Source: Chara braunii
Taxonomy: Eukaryota > Streptophyta > Charophyceae > Charales > Characeae
Direction: 5' to 3'
Length of the DNA stretch: 22,828 nucleotides
Assembly: GCA_003427395.1 (NCBI GenBank)
Contig: BFEA01000521.1
Span: 48,268-71,095 of the forward strand
Position numbers and translations under genes: made by a program. Positions 1 to 9,155 of the stretch are shown here, piece by piece. The notes beneath the pieces were generated by a model, which worked only from the letters and a program-made list of their open reading frames with translations, was not told where the DNA came from and did not search any database. Each line of letters opens with the position of its first letter. Within the stretch, counting starts at the first letter, position 1.

Positions 1-53
<53 letters not shown>

Positions 54-993
54 TATTGTTCAATTTTATATATATCGTCAAACAGAGCTGCCCGGTATAC
101 ACCGTAGGCAGAGCAGAGGAAGAGGACAAGAAACGGGGGGCTGTGACAAACTGTTTTGTTGGAGTTTCACCGACTCGTCATTTTCTCTGTTTGACAATAT
201 ATATATAATATATATCCAAGAGATCTGAAAAAATAACTACGTGATGCACAAAAATAAACTGAACAACTTTTGTCTGAGGGTCACATCGAAATTATTTACG
301 ACATTTGAAATAAAAAATAAAATGACACAAGATTTATTATTTTTTTTTTTGTTTTTTGCCGGGCCGGGAAACTTGCCCCGGGCCACTCTTGCAGCCTAGC
401 TAGGAACCGAAATAGCTACTTCTGGGCTTCTGTCCTGAAGCCTCAGTCCCCGGGAAAGAAAATCACGCCACAGGCCAATAAAACCGAACAAACTGAAAAG
501 GAAACAACAACACAAGCATGAAATCGCCACAAAACCACACAAACCAGCAAACATCCCAAAACAAGACCACCCTGTACCGCCAGGCGCGACCTACCTATCC
601 ACCGTTTGATTTGCCATGTCATCAGCCATCTCATCCCTTTTTCTTCTCTTTTTCTTTTTGTTTTTTGTTGTGCCTACTCCTATTTTTCCTTCCACTCTCA
701 TCCCTACTCCACACTCCCTCCTTACCTCCCACCTTTGTCTTTCCTCTCTCTACTTTTCCTCTCTCTGTCTCTCCTTCAGAACCTTTTCTTTTTACTAACT
801 TTTTTTCCCCCCCCTTAAACTTAAAGTATATAATAGCTATGTACTCTTTCTTAAAAGAAAAAAAAAAGAGAGGACGTTTAAAAGCCTCCTATGTCAGCCA
901 GACCCCAGCTTTCCCCAAAACGGATCCCGTCACGAACAAAAGAACCAGAGTAACACAATTATTACTGCTGCTCACACATCCACATCCACTTAC
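1..993. other. G6PD intron, left edge: CA repeat, hammerhead-element relic, pyrimidine tract
   Basis: The stretch begins with a (CA)26 microsatellite (1-52). A decayed copy of the hammerhead-bearing repeat with terminal inverted repeats follows at about 68-206. After an A/T-rich segment and a T run (340-357) there is a GC-rich segment (358-470) with no recognised identity. Then comes a strongly C/T-biased tract (about 630-825) that produces long spurious plus-strand frames. No convincing coding sequence besides the donor of the neighbouring exon was found. Confidence 0.7.
68..206 (-). repeat. hammerhead-element relic with 18-bp terminal inverted repeats
   Basis: Bases 70-87 and 185-202 form an inverted repeat with 17 of 18 matches. 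The interior matches the hammerhead-bearing copy near 20300-20439 over most of its length, including the segment read on the minus strand as CAGTTTGTCACAGCCCC. The ribozyme core is decayed here: minus-strand TGACGAG replaces TGATGAG and CAAAAC replaces CGAAAC, so it is not expected to cleave. The ends are embedded in (TA)n sequence. Confidence 0.65.
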
Positions 994-1220
994 TTATGCT
1001 GGTCGAGAGCGTTTCCAGCTTTGATCAGGAATGGCACGCCATCCCATCTTGCATTGTCGATGAATACTGCCCCGGCAAAAAATGTCGGTGTGAGACTCCC
1101 ACTCGGTACATCCGGATCGTCTACGTAACCCTGTGTACCCATCGGTCCCGCGCCTGCTTTGTATTGACCGAGCACAGCATCCGCCATCGTCGGAGTGCGC
1201 ATGGAGCGAAGCACTTTCAC
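994..1220 (-). CDS. G6PD: G6PD exon: C-terminal domain segment (last exon visible)
   Basis: This exon encodes [20 protein letters not shown], then [26 protein letters not shown] and NALDQH. VKVLR, LGQY, GYxDD and the RWDGVPF block are signature features of the G6PD C-terminal domain. The acceptor is ataccag|GTG and the donor is the perfect gtaagt, splitting a codon after AA (phase 2). Length 227 nt. The alignment stops at the KAL motif, so roughly the final 110 residues must be encoded beyond the left edge; no matching exon is visible in bases 1-993. Two short plus-strand frames overlap this exon and are shadows. Confidence 0.95.
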
Positions 1221-2146
1221 CTGGTATAAGTTGTATACAAGTTTTGAAATAGAAGGACAAGTCACTTTTCAGCACATGCCAAAAATGGCACCATCAGATG
1301 CAGCAGAACATTACGATCAGTTGTAAGCTTGCGACTGACATCTTTTTTTTTTTTTTTTTTTTTTTTTTGTGGTATGATTGACATCTTTCACAGCAGCTAT
1401 GGAGGGAGAACTCATGGCTATTGAGAGAGGAGGACAGAAGGAGGTGGGAGGAGCAGGAAGAAGAAGGGAACCTTGAGGAAGACTTACCTTTGTGTTTGTC
1501 TATGGTGGACTTTCATTTTCACGTTATGGGTTAGCTCGTGGCAACTTGGCTGGGGGGTACCAAGAAACTGCCTCGGGGGTACGAGCTCCGACTTCCTTTG
1601 TGAGGCCGGCTATGGCTGCTGTAGGGGGAGGGAGAAGTACAGAAGCGCAGAAGCACAGAAACAGCTGCGTTGTCCTACTGCCATAGCCGGCGTCACAGAT
1701 AACGTCCGAGTTGAATGGCTGGGAAATCCTGGCCTTTAAGGCGAGATCCCGGCTATGGCTGTTGGAGGCAGGGATGCTCCGCCATAGCTACCAGCTCGTC
1801 TGAGTGGTATGGATAGAAAGAGGACATGTGCTTGGTTCCGCGGTCCACGACGTCCGTCGATTTATAGGAATCTTGCTTCAGAAACAACAAATTTAACTCG
1901 AGGGGGCTACCCGTATGGCCAGGATTTCCCAGCCATTTTATTTTTTTTATGGGTGCATAATTTTATTGAGCCCTATTTTATTATTTTATGGGGGCATATA
2001 TATTTTTTTAAACACAAATAAATTGAAATAATTTATTTATTAAAACACGAATAGAGTCAAGAGTTCCTGCGCCAGGGTCGAAGAGTCGAGCCTCGACCGT
2101 CGTAACAAGTGCCCTCCGAACCCGTGCCAGATGATTGGCCATCACA

Positions 2147-2256
2147 CTTGACGGTCTAAAGAGGAGATCTTGACGGTCTAAAGTGGAGATCTTGATGATC
2201 TAAAGAGGAGATCTTGATGGTCTAAAGAGGAGATCTTGACGGTCTAAAGAGGAGAT
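2147..2256. repeat. five-copy 22-bp tandem repeat
   Basis: Five head-to-tail copies start at 2147, 2169, 2191, 2213 and 2235, each beginning CTTGAYGRTCTAAAG and ending GGAGAT. Only a few substitutions separate them (GACGG, GATGA and GATGG variants). Each unit contains AGATCT at its junction with the next unit. No function is evident. Confidence 0.9.
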
Positions 2257-2864
2257 CTTTGTACAATGGCAGTAAAGTGATATTTGAGACATTGATTCTT
2301 GTTTTGTTTTATTTTGTTTTGTTTTTGTTTTTGTTTTTGTTTTTGTTTCTGTGTTCGCTGACTTTGCATTGATTCTTGTTCATTCGTTCATCCGATCATT
2401 CATTCGCTCATCCATTCATTCATTCATTTGTATGATGTGTTCATTGTTGTTATACTTTATTTTATAATAAAAAAAGAGGAGCTATGTGAGGAATGATGAT
2501 GGAGGTGGGAGAGAGGAGACTTTGATCTCATCCTGTCTTTTCTTCTTCTTCGTTTTTTTTTTCAAATGCTCTCCTTTTCTTTGGCTTCACTTCTTTTTTT
2601 TCTGAATTCTCTTCTTTTCTTTCTCTTCACTTCCCCCCCCCCCCCCTGAAATCTCTTCTCTTAATTTGAAATTTTAAATTTTAAAATTGAAAATTGAAAT
2701 CTGAAATCTGAAATTTGAAATTTGAAATTTTGACATTTTGAAATTTGAAATTTGAAATTTGAAATTTGAATTGCAATTCAAATGAGTTCACTCAAAGTTG
2801 AGTTTTGGATCAAGAATTGGAAAGGGTGAGAATACCGGTGGATATTTAATATTTATAATATTAT

Positions 2865-2962
2865 ATATATTGTCAAATAGAACTGCCGGGTAAACCGTAG
2901 GCAGAGAGGGAGAAGAGGACAACAAATGAGGGGCTGTGACAAACTGTTTCGTCGGAGTTTAT
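2865..2962 (-). repeat. truncated hammerhead-element copy
   Basis: This is about 90 percent identical by eye to the right-hand copy, from TATTGTCAAA to CGTCGGAGTTT. On the minus strand it retains the 3' half of the ribozyme (CTCCGACGAAACAG) but stops at the stem II loop and runs into AT-rich DNA. The CUGAUGA half and the cleavage strand are absent, so it cannot self-cleave. Both flanks are TA-rich and partly inverted-complementary. Confidence 0.75.
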
Positions 2963-3485
2963 ATATTATAATATTAACTAATAAGTTAATAACTAACCAA
3001 GTCTAAAATTTTTTAAACAAACAAGGAAATTATTTAAGATTGGCAACAATATTAGATGGTAGGGGAGCACAACATGGTAGGAACATACATTGTATCTGTC
3101 ACAGTTGTCAGAGTGTACAGATACAATGCATCACCGACCCCGGTGACATCATCATGTCTACATCTACGTAATATGCACTATGCATGTATGTTGTATATAC
3201 AGTATTATACACAGAGAATGCGCCTGAAGCCTCTTTAATGTCATGAGCAAATAACTGCGCAGAGGAGGGATGGAGAAGGAGGGAATAAAGGGAGAAGAGG
3301 GAAAGAGTGGTCGAGAGAGAAAGTGGGAAAGTCAGGAAAGAAAGAAAGGGAGGAGGAGCATGCAGCAGAGGTTAGAGAGGGAGAGGGATGGGGATGAGGG
3401 GGAAAAAAACCGGAAAAGTGATGATGCGCTAAAAACCTAAAATAGAAAGAAAGGAGTAGAAAAATGAAATGATGGGAGACCGTAC

Positions 3486-3606
3486 CTTTTCATTACGAAT
3501 ATCCTCAGGGTCCAAGCTCACAGGCGGTTCCATTGCGAACAGGGCTATAATCTGCAGCAGATGCAGCTGGACTATATCTCGCACGATACCATAGTCGTGA
3601 AAATAT
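3486..3606 (-). CDS. G6PD: G6PD exon: catalytic His region
   Basis: This exon encodes [20 protein letters not shown] then [20 protein letters not shown], aligning with the G6PD block GIIRDxMQNHLLQ...PxSLDAEDIRNEK. The general base His (human His263, in NHLLQ) is present in QLHLLQ, and the Asp of IRD that pairs with it is present too. The acceptor is cctctttcag|A and the donor GAAAAG|gtacgg. The phases (2 in, 0 out) match the microexon and the following exon. Length 121 nt. Together with the Lys of EKPFG, this shows that much of the catalytic machinery is intact despite the altered RIDQHMGKE motif. Confidence 0.95.
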
Positions 3607-3965
3607 CTGAAAGAGGACAGCTGTCAAATTCAGTCAGAACTTAAAACTAGTGGGTATTGTTTAACGATTGACATCTCAGATTAAGATTTGAATCACATAA
3701 AAGAAAAAGAAAAAGAAAAAGAGGATTTGATCTTTGAATCACATGTCTGATGCACAGATGCCGTCTTCATAACTTACGGAATGCATTTGGAGAAGGGTGG
3801 CAGTAATAATTGCTTAGCAAAGAAGAAGTGGAAGGGGAATGTGATGACCGGCACAGTTTTCAGCATCAGAAATCTGCATTTTTTTTTCTCTGAGAAATGG
3901 GTGTGCTGCAATTGATCTGTTTTGTTGACATTTGAAGATTTCCAAGTTTAAATCAGTGTTGCTAT

Positions 3966-4108
3966 GTCCTCCCGGACATCAGTTAAAATTAAAAAATTAA
4001 AATTGGAGCAATACAGAGAATGAAGATTAGCATGGCCCCTGCACAAGGATGACTCACACATAAACTGAGAAATGGTCCAGATTAAAAAAAAAAAAGAAAA
4101 AAAAAAAG
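3966..4108 (+). pseudogene. U6 snRNA retropseudogene
   Basis: The copy begins GTCCTCCCGGACATC, matching the U6 5' stem-loop. It continues with AAAATTGGAGCAATACAGAG, AGATTAGCATGGCCCCTGC, AAGGATGACTCACAC and GAGAAATGGTCCAGATT. A 14-nt A/T-rich insertion sits after the stem-loop and a 4-nt insertion (ATGA) separates the ACAGAGA box from AGATTAGC. Instead of a terminal T run it ends in about 25 adenines interrupted by one G, the mark of retrotransposition. No TATA-type promoter at about -30 was seen. It is probably a dead retrocopy. Confidence 0.85.
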
Positions 4109-4560
4109 GATTGGTTTTGCCATGTGTTCTGAGCTGCTGTGCCCTGGTGACAATGCATGCATGTAAGCCTTTTTAAGGCCATGTGCTTGCCTGTGGAAGA
4201 TCTTTTATTCGAGTCTGTTTCCGTATGCTAGCCTTGTTTCAGGTGCTTTGCTTCTTCTTCTTCTTCTTCTTCTTCTTCTTCTTCTTTATTTTATTATTAT
4301 CATTATGTTTTTTGGACAGGGGCAAACGTAGAATTTCACACACATAAATTGAGAAACGGTCCAGAAAAAAAAAAAATACAAAGGTCAAAAAAAAAAAAAA
4401 AAAAAAAAAAGGTCGGTTTTGCCGTGTTTTCTGGGCCGGTGTGAGGTCGTGTACTTGCCTGTGGAAGATCTTTGTGCAAGTCTGTTCCCATATGCTAGCC
4501 TTGTTTCACGTGCTGTGCTTCTGTATTTCGGGCAGGGGCAAACGTAGAGTTTGCCAGCGG
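4055..4560 (+). repeat. 284-bp tandem duplication starting inside the U6 3' end
   Basis: The segment beginning at the U6 3' part (CACACATAAA, 4055) recurs at 4339 with the same order of landmarks: GGTCCAG, an A run, GGTTTTGCC, CTTGCCTGTGGAAGATCTTT, ATGCTAGCCTTGTTTCA and CAGGGGCAAACGTAGA. The second A run is longer and the first copy carries a (TTC)n expansion. The unit therefore includes the last ~25 nt of the U6 copy, its poly(A) tail and 3' flank, duplicated after insertion. Confidence 0.8.
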
Positions 4561-5374
4561 CTGACAAGGATACTCAATTGGTGAAGACACAAGGACAGAA
4601 CTGAAGTCTGGCCACCGAAGGACACACAAATTCTGGTGAGGAGAGGGACACAAGTAGAATTTGGCAGGGGTCCAGTATGATTCTCCGGTTACTCAGGCAG
4701 GCCTAGGTATGTCTGGTCGTTTTCCAGCGCGCGTCATGATGGTCCAGGCCCGAATGTGGATACCAGCTAGGTCTAGGTTCAGGTGGTGAGTTACAGACTG
4801 CAGCGGTGTTTCCGCCAAAAGGCAGGAACATTGCGGTAGGCGCAAGCGACAGGAAGTACTACCGGGGCAGAGGGAGGAACAACCCGGGTGGTGAGGTCCG
4901 AAGGCCGAGAGGCAAGAGTATGTCTATCTGCCAGTGCAATGAATGGGATGGACATTCACATGGAAGTCATGCTGCTGCTACGCGCTGAGGGAGGGGGATG
5001 CGGAGCACTCGACCTAGATGGCTATGGAGGATGAGTGGTAGGAGGGAGAAGACCTAGGCTATGGAGGGGGTTAGAGGGAGAGGGACCGTAAGCTAGGCTA
5101 TCGGGGTAGGTGGAAGGGAAGTTAGAGGTAGAGGAGGAGGAGGACGAAGGGAACCGACAAGAGAGACTTACCTTTGGTTATGGTAGACCTTCTTCTCCAA
5201 TTCCGTGCTTGAAGGCCCCTGCGATGGTACGGGTTGGACACAGACTTCATCTCATAGTGTGGCTATGGCGGTAGGAGATGAGGGGGCATGGTCGTAGTGC
5301 GCGTTGTCTTTTGAACATCCATGCTAACTTGCTAAGCATTCGTGAACCGCCATATCTAGTTCTCCAACCATCCG

Positions 5375-5456
<82 letters not shown>
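5375..5456. repeat. (GA)n microsatellite
   Basis: An uninterrupted run of about 40 GA dinucleotides. It gives artefactual Arg-Glu and Ser-Leu repeat frames on the two strands. Confidence 0.97.
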
Positions 5457-5459
<3 letters not shown>

Positions 5460-5992
5460 AAGAGAGGTCTTCGATTGCTGGCAGTAAGGGTGATCATTCA
5501 GGCGTTGATTCTTGTGCATCATTCATTTCATTCATTTACTCTTGTTATTGAAATTGTTGTAAAAAAAAAATAAGAGGAGGACAGAGTTATGTGCTAGAAG
5601 ATGGTGGTGATGACGAGAGGAGGACGAGTGAGATGTCACTGATTCCATCTTTTGTCCTCTGTTGTCTTCTTCGTCTTTCTTTCTTCATTCTTCTTCTCTC
5701 CCAAGTCTAATTCCACTTCTTCGTCTTCTTCGTCTTCTTCGTCTTCTTCGTCTTCTTCATTTGTGATGTATGGCATTGTCTGAAATTTCAGTCGTGCATT
5801 ATGAATTGTGCAGACATCACACACAAAGCTCAGTCGTGCATTATGAATTGAAGAAGAATCACATGGCGGCATTAATAAAAAATGTCCAGAGGTGAAGGCA
5901 TGCAAGATACATTCTTTTCTTGTTTTTTCTCCTTCTCCTTCCTTCTGATGACATGGAGTCCCAAAATCTACCCCTGGTGACGCAAAGAGCGT

Positions 5993-6077
5993 CAGACTAC
6001 CTACCACCGTGTTGTTGTTGTTTTGTTTTGTTTGTTTGTTTGTTTGTTTGTTTGTTTGTTTGTTTGTTTGTTTGTTT

Positions 6078-6110
<33 letters not shown>

Positions 6111-6235
6111 GTGGTCCGTTGGACCATGGATCAAATATGAAACTGATCAGACCAGATACGACACTTGATCTCACTTAGCCAAAAGGCAGAGAAAGGTATC
6201 CTACTTTTTTTTTTCTTTCAGTCCAGACTACCTAC
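5993..6235 (-). mobile_element. retrotransposed U2 snRNA insertion with 12-bp target-site duplication
   Basis: A perfect direct repeat CAGACTACCTAC at 5993-6004 and 6224-6235 flanks the insertion. On the minus strand the order is 24 nt of 5' sequence, then the U2 snRNA 5' part (6199-6107, ATACCTTTCTC through TTTTGGCTAAG, the branch-site-pairing region and stem-loop IIb), then 28 adenines, then (CAAA)n and a short CAA tail. The U2 part carries substitutions and a TGA insertion, and stops before the Sm site, so it is a 3'-truncated pseudogene. A target-site duplication plus A-rich tail indicates LINE-type target-primed mobilisation. Confidence 0.85.
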
Positions 6236-6294
6236 AAGTTAGACTTCAGGCAACTGAAATGGGACCCGAAATTTCCTGTCCTACTCGCACTTAC

Positions 6295-6335
6295 TTTCCA
6301 CGGCCTTCAATCCCGATGCCTTCCGTGTATATAAC
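6295..6335 (-). CDS. G6PD: G6PD 41-nt microexon (EGRGK segment)
   Basis: This short exon encodes VIYTEGIGIEGRG plus the first two bases of a Lys codon. Canonical G6PDs have a FGTEGRGGYFD segment exactly here, between the FEPLW block and the GIIRD block, so the match fills the gap left by the flanking exons. The acceptor is caccag|GTT, the donor is the perfect consensus gtaagt, and the phases (0 in, 2 out) fit both neighbours. The join gives EGRGKYFHDYG. An automated gene caller could easily miss an exon this small. A (CA)-rich stretch and a U6 snRNA-like copy on the other strand lie just upstream of it in the intron. Confidence 0.9.
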
Positions 6336-6496
6336 CTGGTGTATCAGCAAGTCAAGATGACAAGCATGCATGCGCACCCTCCGGCCCGTCCACCCCCCCC
6401 CCCCATCACCACCACACACACAATGCACACACTGATAAGCAAAACTGTTTGTCACAGCCATAAATTTTATTTTCTGCGCACACAATAACAGCCTCC

Positions 6497-6605
6497 TCCT
6501 GTCATTCAGGATATCCACTAAAATTGGAACGATGCAGAGAAAGAAGATTAGCATGACCCCTGCGCAAGGATGACACACAGAAATCGAGAAATGGTACAAT
6601 TTTTC
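6497..6605 (+). ncRNA. near-full-length U6 snRNA-like gene or pseudogene
   Basis: The copy runs from a 5' stem-loop (CCTGTCATTCAGG) through AAAATTGGAACGATGCAGAG, AGATTAGCATGACCCCTGCG, CAAGGATGACACACAG and AAATCGAGAAATGGTACAA to a T5 run, as expected for a Pol III terminator. An AT-rich TATA-like stretch (ATAAATTTTATTTT) lies about 25-35 nt upstream, the right distance for a plant U6 promoter. No recognisable upstream sequence element was found. Against function: ACAGAGA is changed to GCAGAGA, four bases (AAGA) are inserted just after it, and GGCCCC has become GACCCC. It is most likely a decayed copy, but unlike the one at 3966 it has no poly(A) tail. Confidence 0.6.
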
Positions 6606-8430
6606 TTATTAATAAAAATAAAAACCAGTCTCCTCCCCCCTGCAGCACATATATACAGAGAAAAAAATGCCCCCCTGCCCTAAGCTCGTGAAGTCTGTAT
6701 GTGTGTGTGTGTGTGTGTGCTTGGTGCATGACGACGTGTGATGCTTCTTCTGGGTGCGTTTCGGCAATGCGCTCACGCTACCCCTCTTCTCACTCACCTA
6801 CCTCCCCTCTGCAGCACATATACGCAGCGGTTATCAGAAGAGAGGGACCTTTACATGTTGCAGATGGGAGCTCGAATGTCTTGACGCCGAGTTATGCAAA
6901 AGCAACTACGGTTACCACAATCGCCAGCAAAAAAAAAAGAGTTGCAGTAGCGCTTGAGCGGTTGACTGCGTTTGCTGGCGGTTCTGACTACATACAGGTC
7001 AGTGGTTTTTATCGACCTTTTACTCTGATTGGCTATGTGCCAAAGCACACACATGGTTAATGGGGTTAACCAAATTAAATTAATGGGGTTAACCAACTTA
7101 ACCACGTCAAAAATGGTAGTGAAAGGCTGTGAAGGCTGTGGATCTGAAAGCCTTTGATCTTGTCATCAAATCATATGCCTTCAGAGGCTTTCACTATTTT
7201 ACATGGGTAACCCCCTTAACCCCCTTAACCCCCTTAACCATGTGTGCTTATCCTGCAACAGGGCTGTGTCGGGGAGGCGGCGAGGGGATGTTTGAGAATC
7301 CGATCTTCGCGCATGGGCACATTCAGATTTTAGCTAGGCGTATTTGACGCTAGATAAAGTTTCCGGACGAGTCCAAGGCGGCCGACTGGTGCGGGGGTGA
7401 AAGCAATGTATCTTTGCCGCCATCCTCCGGTCGCCACACATTCTCCCTTGTGCTCAGTTCAGCGCTGAAGTTGTGTGCCGAGCTGCACTGGTGCTGCCAG
7501 AGAAGGGAGCGAGCGCACTTGGGCAGGCAGTCATATCTGCGTACAGAAGGAGAGAGGGCACAAAAGCCATAGTTGGTAGTAGAGGTAGGAGGCAGGGGGG
7601 GGAGGATAGGGAGGAGGGAGAACGTTTGGGAGAGAGAGGAGGCCTGAGGGTGGGAGGGAGAAGCTTTACCTGGTGACTGATGGCCATATAGCTGCATTGA
7701 AAAGGTGGGAGAAGACCAACTACAAAGAGGGTGGGAGGGAGGGAGAACTGGTAGTTGTTGAATCCAGCCTATGGTGGCTCCAAGACTACAAGGGACTTGG
7801 AGTATTCAATCAAGATTTGAGAATTCGTTCTTGTGGAGCTGGACTACAAAGAGGGAGGATAGAGAGAAGCGTCCACCATAGCCACGAATCCCCACGATCG
7901 ATGTGAGGTGGTGGCTAATTGTTGTGGGAGAAGACTACAAAGAAGAAGTGGAGAGAGACTGGAGGACATTGCGACTGTTTTTTTTTNGAATTCTTCTTTG
8001 CATTCCGGTTCATTTTCTTTGCTGCCATATGTGTTGCCATTTGCTTTTTTTTTTTTTTTTTTTTTTTGGGAATGCACAACAGCACAAGCGAGAATCAGTG
8101 CTCTGTCCAACAAGAGCCGCAAGTGGAAGAAACTAAGTGATAGCAAGAAAAGCGGGAGCGTTGTCATTTTCGCTCTTTCCATTGGCAATTGGTTGTATTG
8201 CAATCTGTTCAAGGCGTCGACAACTTTTCTTCGGAAAAATCATTAAAGCTTTTTGATGACCAGGTTCATTGCACTTAAAAAAAAAAAAAAAAAAAAAAGA
8301 GAACACGAACAAACCGAAAAGCCTTGTCAGTGTTGTCACTGCACACAATATACAGAATTATGCTCACATTGCAAAATTTGCACCGTCCACATCCAAGCTT
8401 TAACATAATGCCAAATCCAGGCCAAAGCTA

Positions 8431-8461
8431 CCCTAAAACCCTAAAACCCTAAAACCCTAAA
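8431..8461. repeat. interstitial telomere-like run, CCCTAAAA units
   Basis: Three CCCTAAAA units and a final CCCTAAA sit in the intron, 14 nt from the donor site of a G6PD exon. TTTTAGGG is the Chlamydomonas-type telomere repeat, whereas TTTAGGG is the usual plant type. Only four units are present, so it is an interstitial trace, not a telomere. Confidence 0.85.
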
Positions 8462-8475
8462 CCGAGAAGCCGTAC

Positions 8476-8584
8476 CTGCACATTTCTAATGTATTGCCGA
8501 CACCAAAGTGGTTCAAAAATCAAGTTCGAGAATCGCAGAACGGCCAAGTTCTCGATCAGCTCCTTTCCCATATGTTGATCGATT
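8476..8584 (-). CDS. G6PD: G6PD exon: substrate-binding motif (variant RIDQHMGKE)
   Basis: The exon starts with the last base of the split Arg codon and encodes [20 protein letters not shown], then [16 protein letters not shown]. This is the most conserved G6PD block (usually RIDHYLGKE...NLxVLRFxN...FEPLW). The Asp and the Lys corresponding to human Asp200 and Lys205 are present. The His201 position is Gln and Tyr202 is His. His201 helps bind the substrate phosphate in well-studied G6PDs, so activity or affinity may be altered. The acceptor is tgcacag|A and the donor GTGCAG|gtacgg (phase 0); length 109 nt. A CCCTAAAA repeat starts 14 nt after the donor. A sequencing error cannot be excluded, but the reading frame is clean throughout. 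Confidence 0.95.
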
Positions 8585-9031
8585 CTGTGCACAAGCAAGC
8601 AAAGCACAAACCAATTCAGCAATAGTAGAAGTAGAGGGAGGGAGGAGGAATAGGGAGGATGAAGAGGGAGGGAGGAATAGGGAGGAAGGGGTGAGGGGAG
8701 CACATGGGTCAGTAATACTTAGTGTAAAGTGATTGATGATAATTTCAGTGGCAACAATCAAATCCCTCACTAAAGTTTGGACCCTGTCGACACCCTGCCC
8801 CACTCTCCCCTCCCCCTCCTTCCCCTCCCTCCCCTCCCTCCCCCGTCAAACTTCCCACCGCGCTGTTCACCCATGGTCCCCTACCCTCCCCTCTTTGCAC
8901 TGAGTTCCGTCAAAACCCTTGTCATAGATCGTCATGAATACCATTGACCCAAGAACTCACCCAGCAAGCAGATGACATCAAAACAAATGATTTGTTGGGT
9001 CTCTCCTTGGGACCCCGGTCCTAAGGTGGGA

Positions 9032-9155
9032 GCGGGAATCATAGGTACGCTAGCTGTCTTGGGCCCAAGACCCCAGGTAGCGGGAATCATAGGTATGCTA
9101 CCTGCCTAAGGCAGGAGCGATGGCCCACGACAGGTAGCGTACCTATGATGCCTCC
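9032..9155. repeat. two direct and one inverted copies of a 25-bp unit
   Basis: GCGGGAATCATAGGTACGCT at 9032 and its near-identical direct copy at 9080 are followed by an inverted copy at 9131-9155 (CAGGTAGCGTACCTATGATG). The last two copies can pair into a hairpin whose loop contains CCTGCCTAAGGCAGG, itself a small hairpin. This could be a decayed foldback element. Confidence 0.8.

Larger units (their letters stand above)
1221..3485. other. G6PD intron: dispersed repeats, no coding sequence recognised
   Basis: It contains a T run (about 1342-1368), a GC-rich dispersed element with four CTATGGC/GCCATAG motifs (1440-1800), an AT-rich stretch (1930-2040) and a 22-bp tandem array (2147-2256). 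These are followed by (GTTTT)n and (ATTC)n microsatellites (2297-2345, 2385-2430), a pyrimidine tract, a GAAATTT-type simple repeat (2660-2775), a truncated hammerhead-element copy (2865-2962) and a purine-rich segment (3255-3420). None of the open frames resembles a protein. Confidence 0.65.
3607..6294. other. G6PD intron: U6-like copies, tandem duplication, GA repeat, U2 insertion
   Basis: It holds a U6-like pseudogene with poly(A) (3966-4108), a 284-bp tandem duplication (4055-4560) with a (TTC)n tract, and an unassigned GC-richer part (4560-5260). A plus frame at 4806-4988 is rich in Gly, Arg and Asn but has no recognised domain. A (GA)n microsatellite (about 5375-5456) follows, then a second copy of the dispersed element also seen at 1440-2560, a (CTTCGT)-like tract (5720-5760), and the U2-derived insertion (6005-6223). 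The small G6PD exon follows immediately. Confidence 0.65.
6336..8475. other. G6PD intron: U6-like copy, TTAACCCC repeats, poly(T)/poly(A) tracts
   Basis: It contains a short fragment of the hammerhead element (6432-6459), a near-complete U6-like copy (about 6497-6605) and a (GT)n tract (6698-6718). GGGGTTAACC and (CCCCCTTAA)n repeats follow (7060-7100, 7208-7240). A purine-rich dispersed repeat with GCCATAG motifs spans about 7550-7960. Then come an unresolved base (7987), a T20 tract (8047-8067), an A20 tract (8278-8298) and a telomere-like run next to the exon. No open frame here resembles a known protein. Confidence 0.6.

Noticed and set aside
2147-2256. Short regularly spaced repeats considered as a CRISPR array
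   Set aside because: Units are directly adjacent with no unique spacers and the DNA is eukaryotic.
5278-5522. Arg-Glu and Ser-Leu repeat proteins on both strands
   Set aside because: They are pure translations of a GA microsatellite.
5636-6127. 163-residue minus-strand frame with Lys, Asn-Lys-Gln-Thr and Glu-Asp runs
   Set aside because: It is built from the poly(A)/(CAAA)n tail of the U2 insertion and a CTTCGT-type simple repeat.
7060-7240. GGGGTTAA/CCCCCTTAA repeats as telomeric DNA
   Set aside because: The unit is not a known telomere repeat and copies are few and irregular; treated as local simple repeat.
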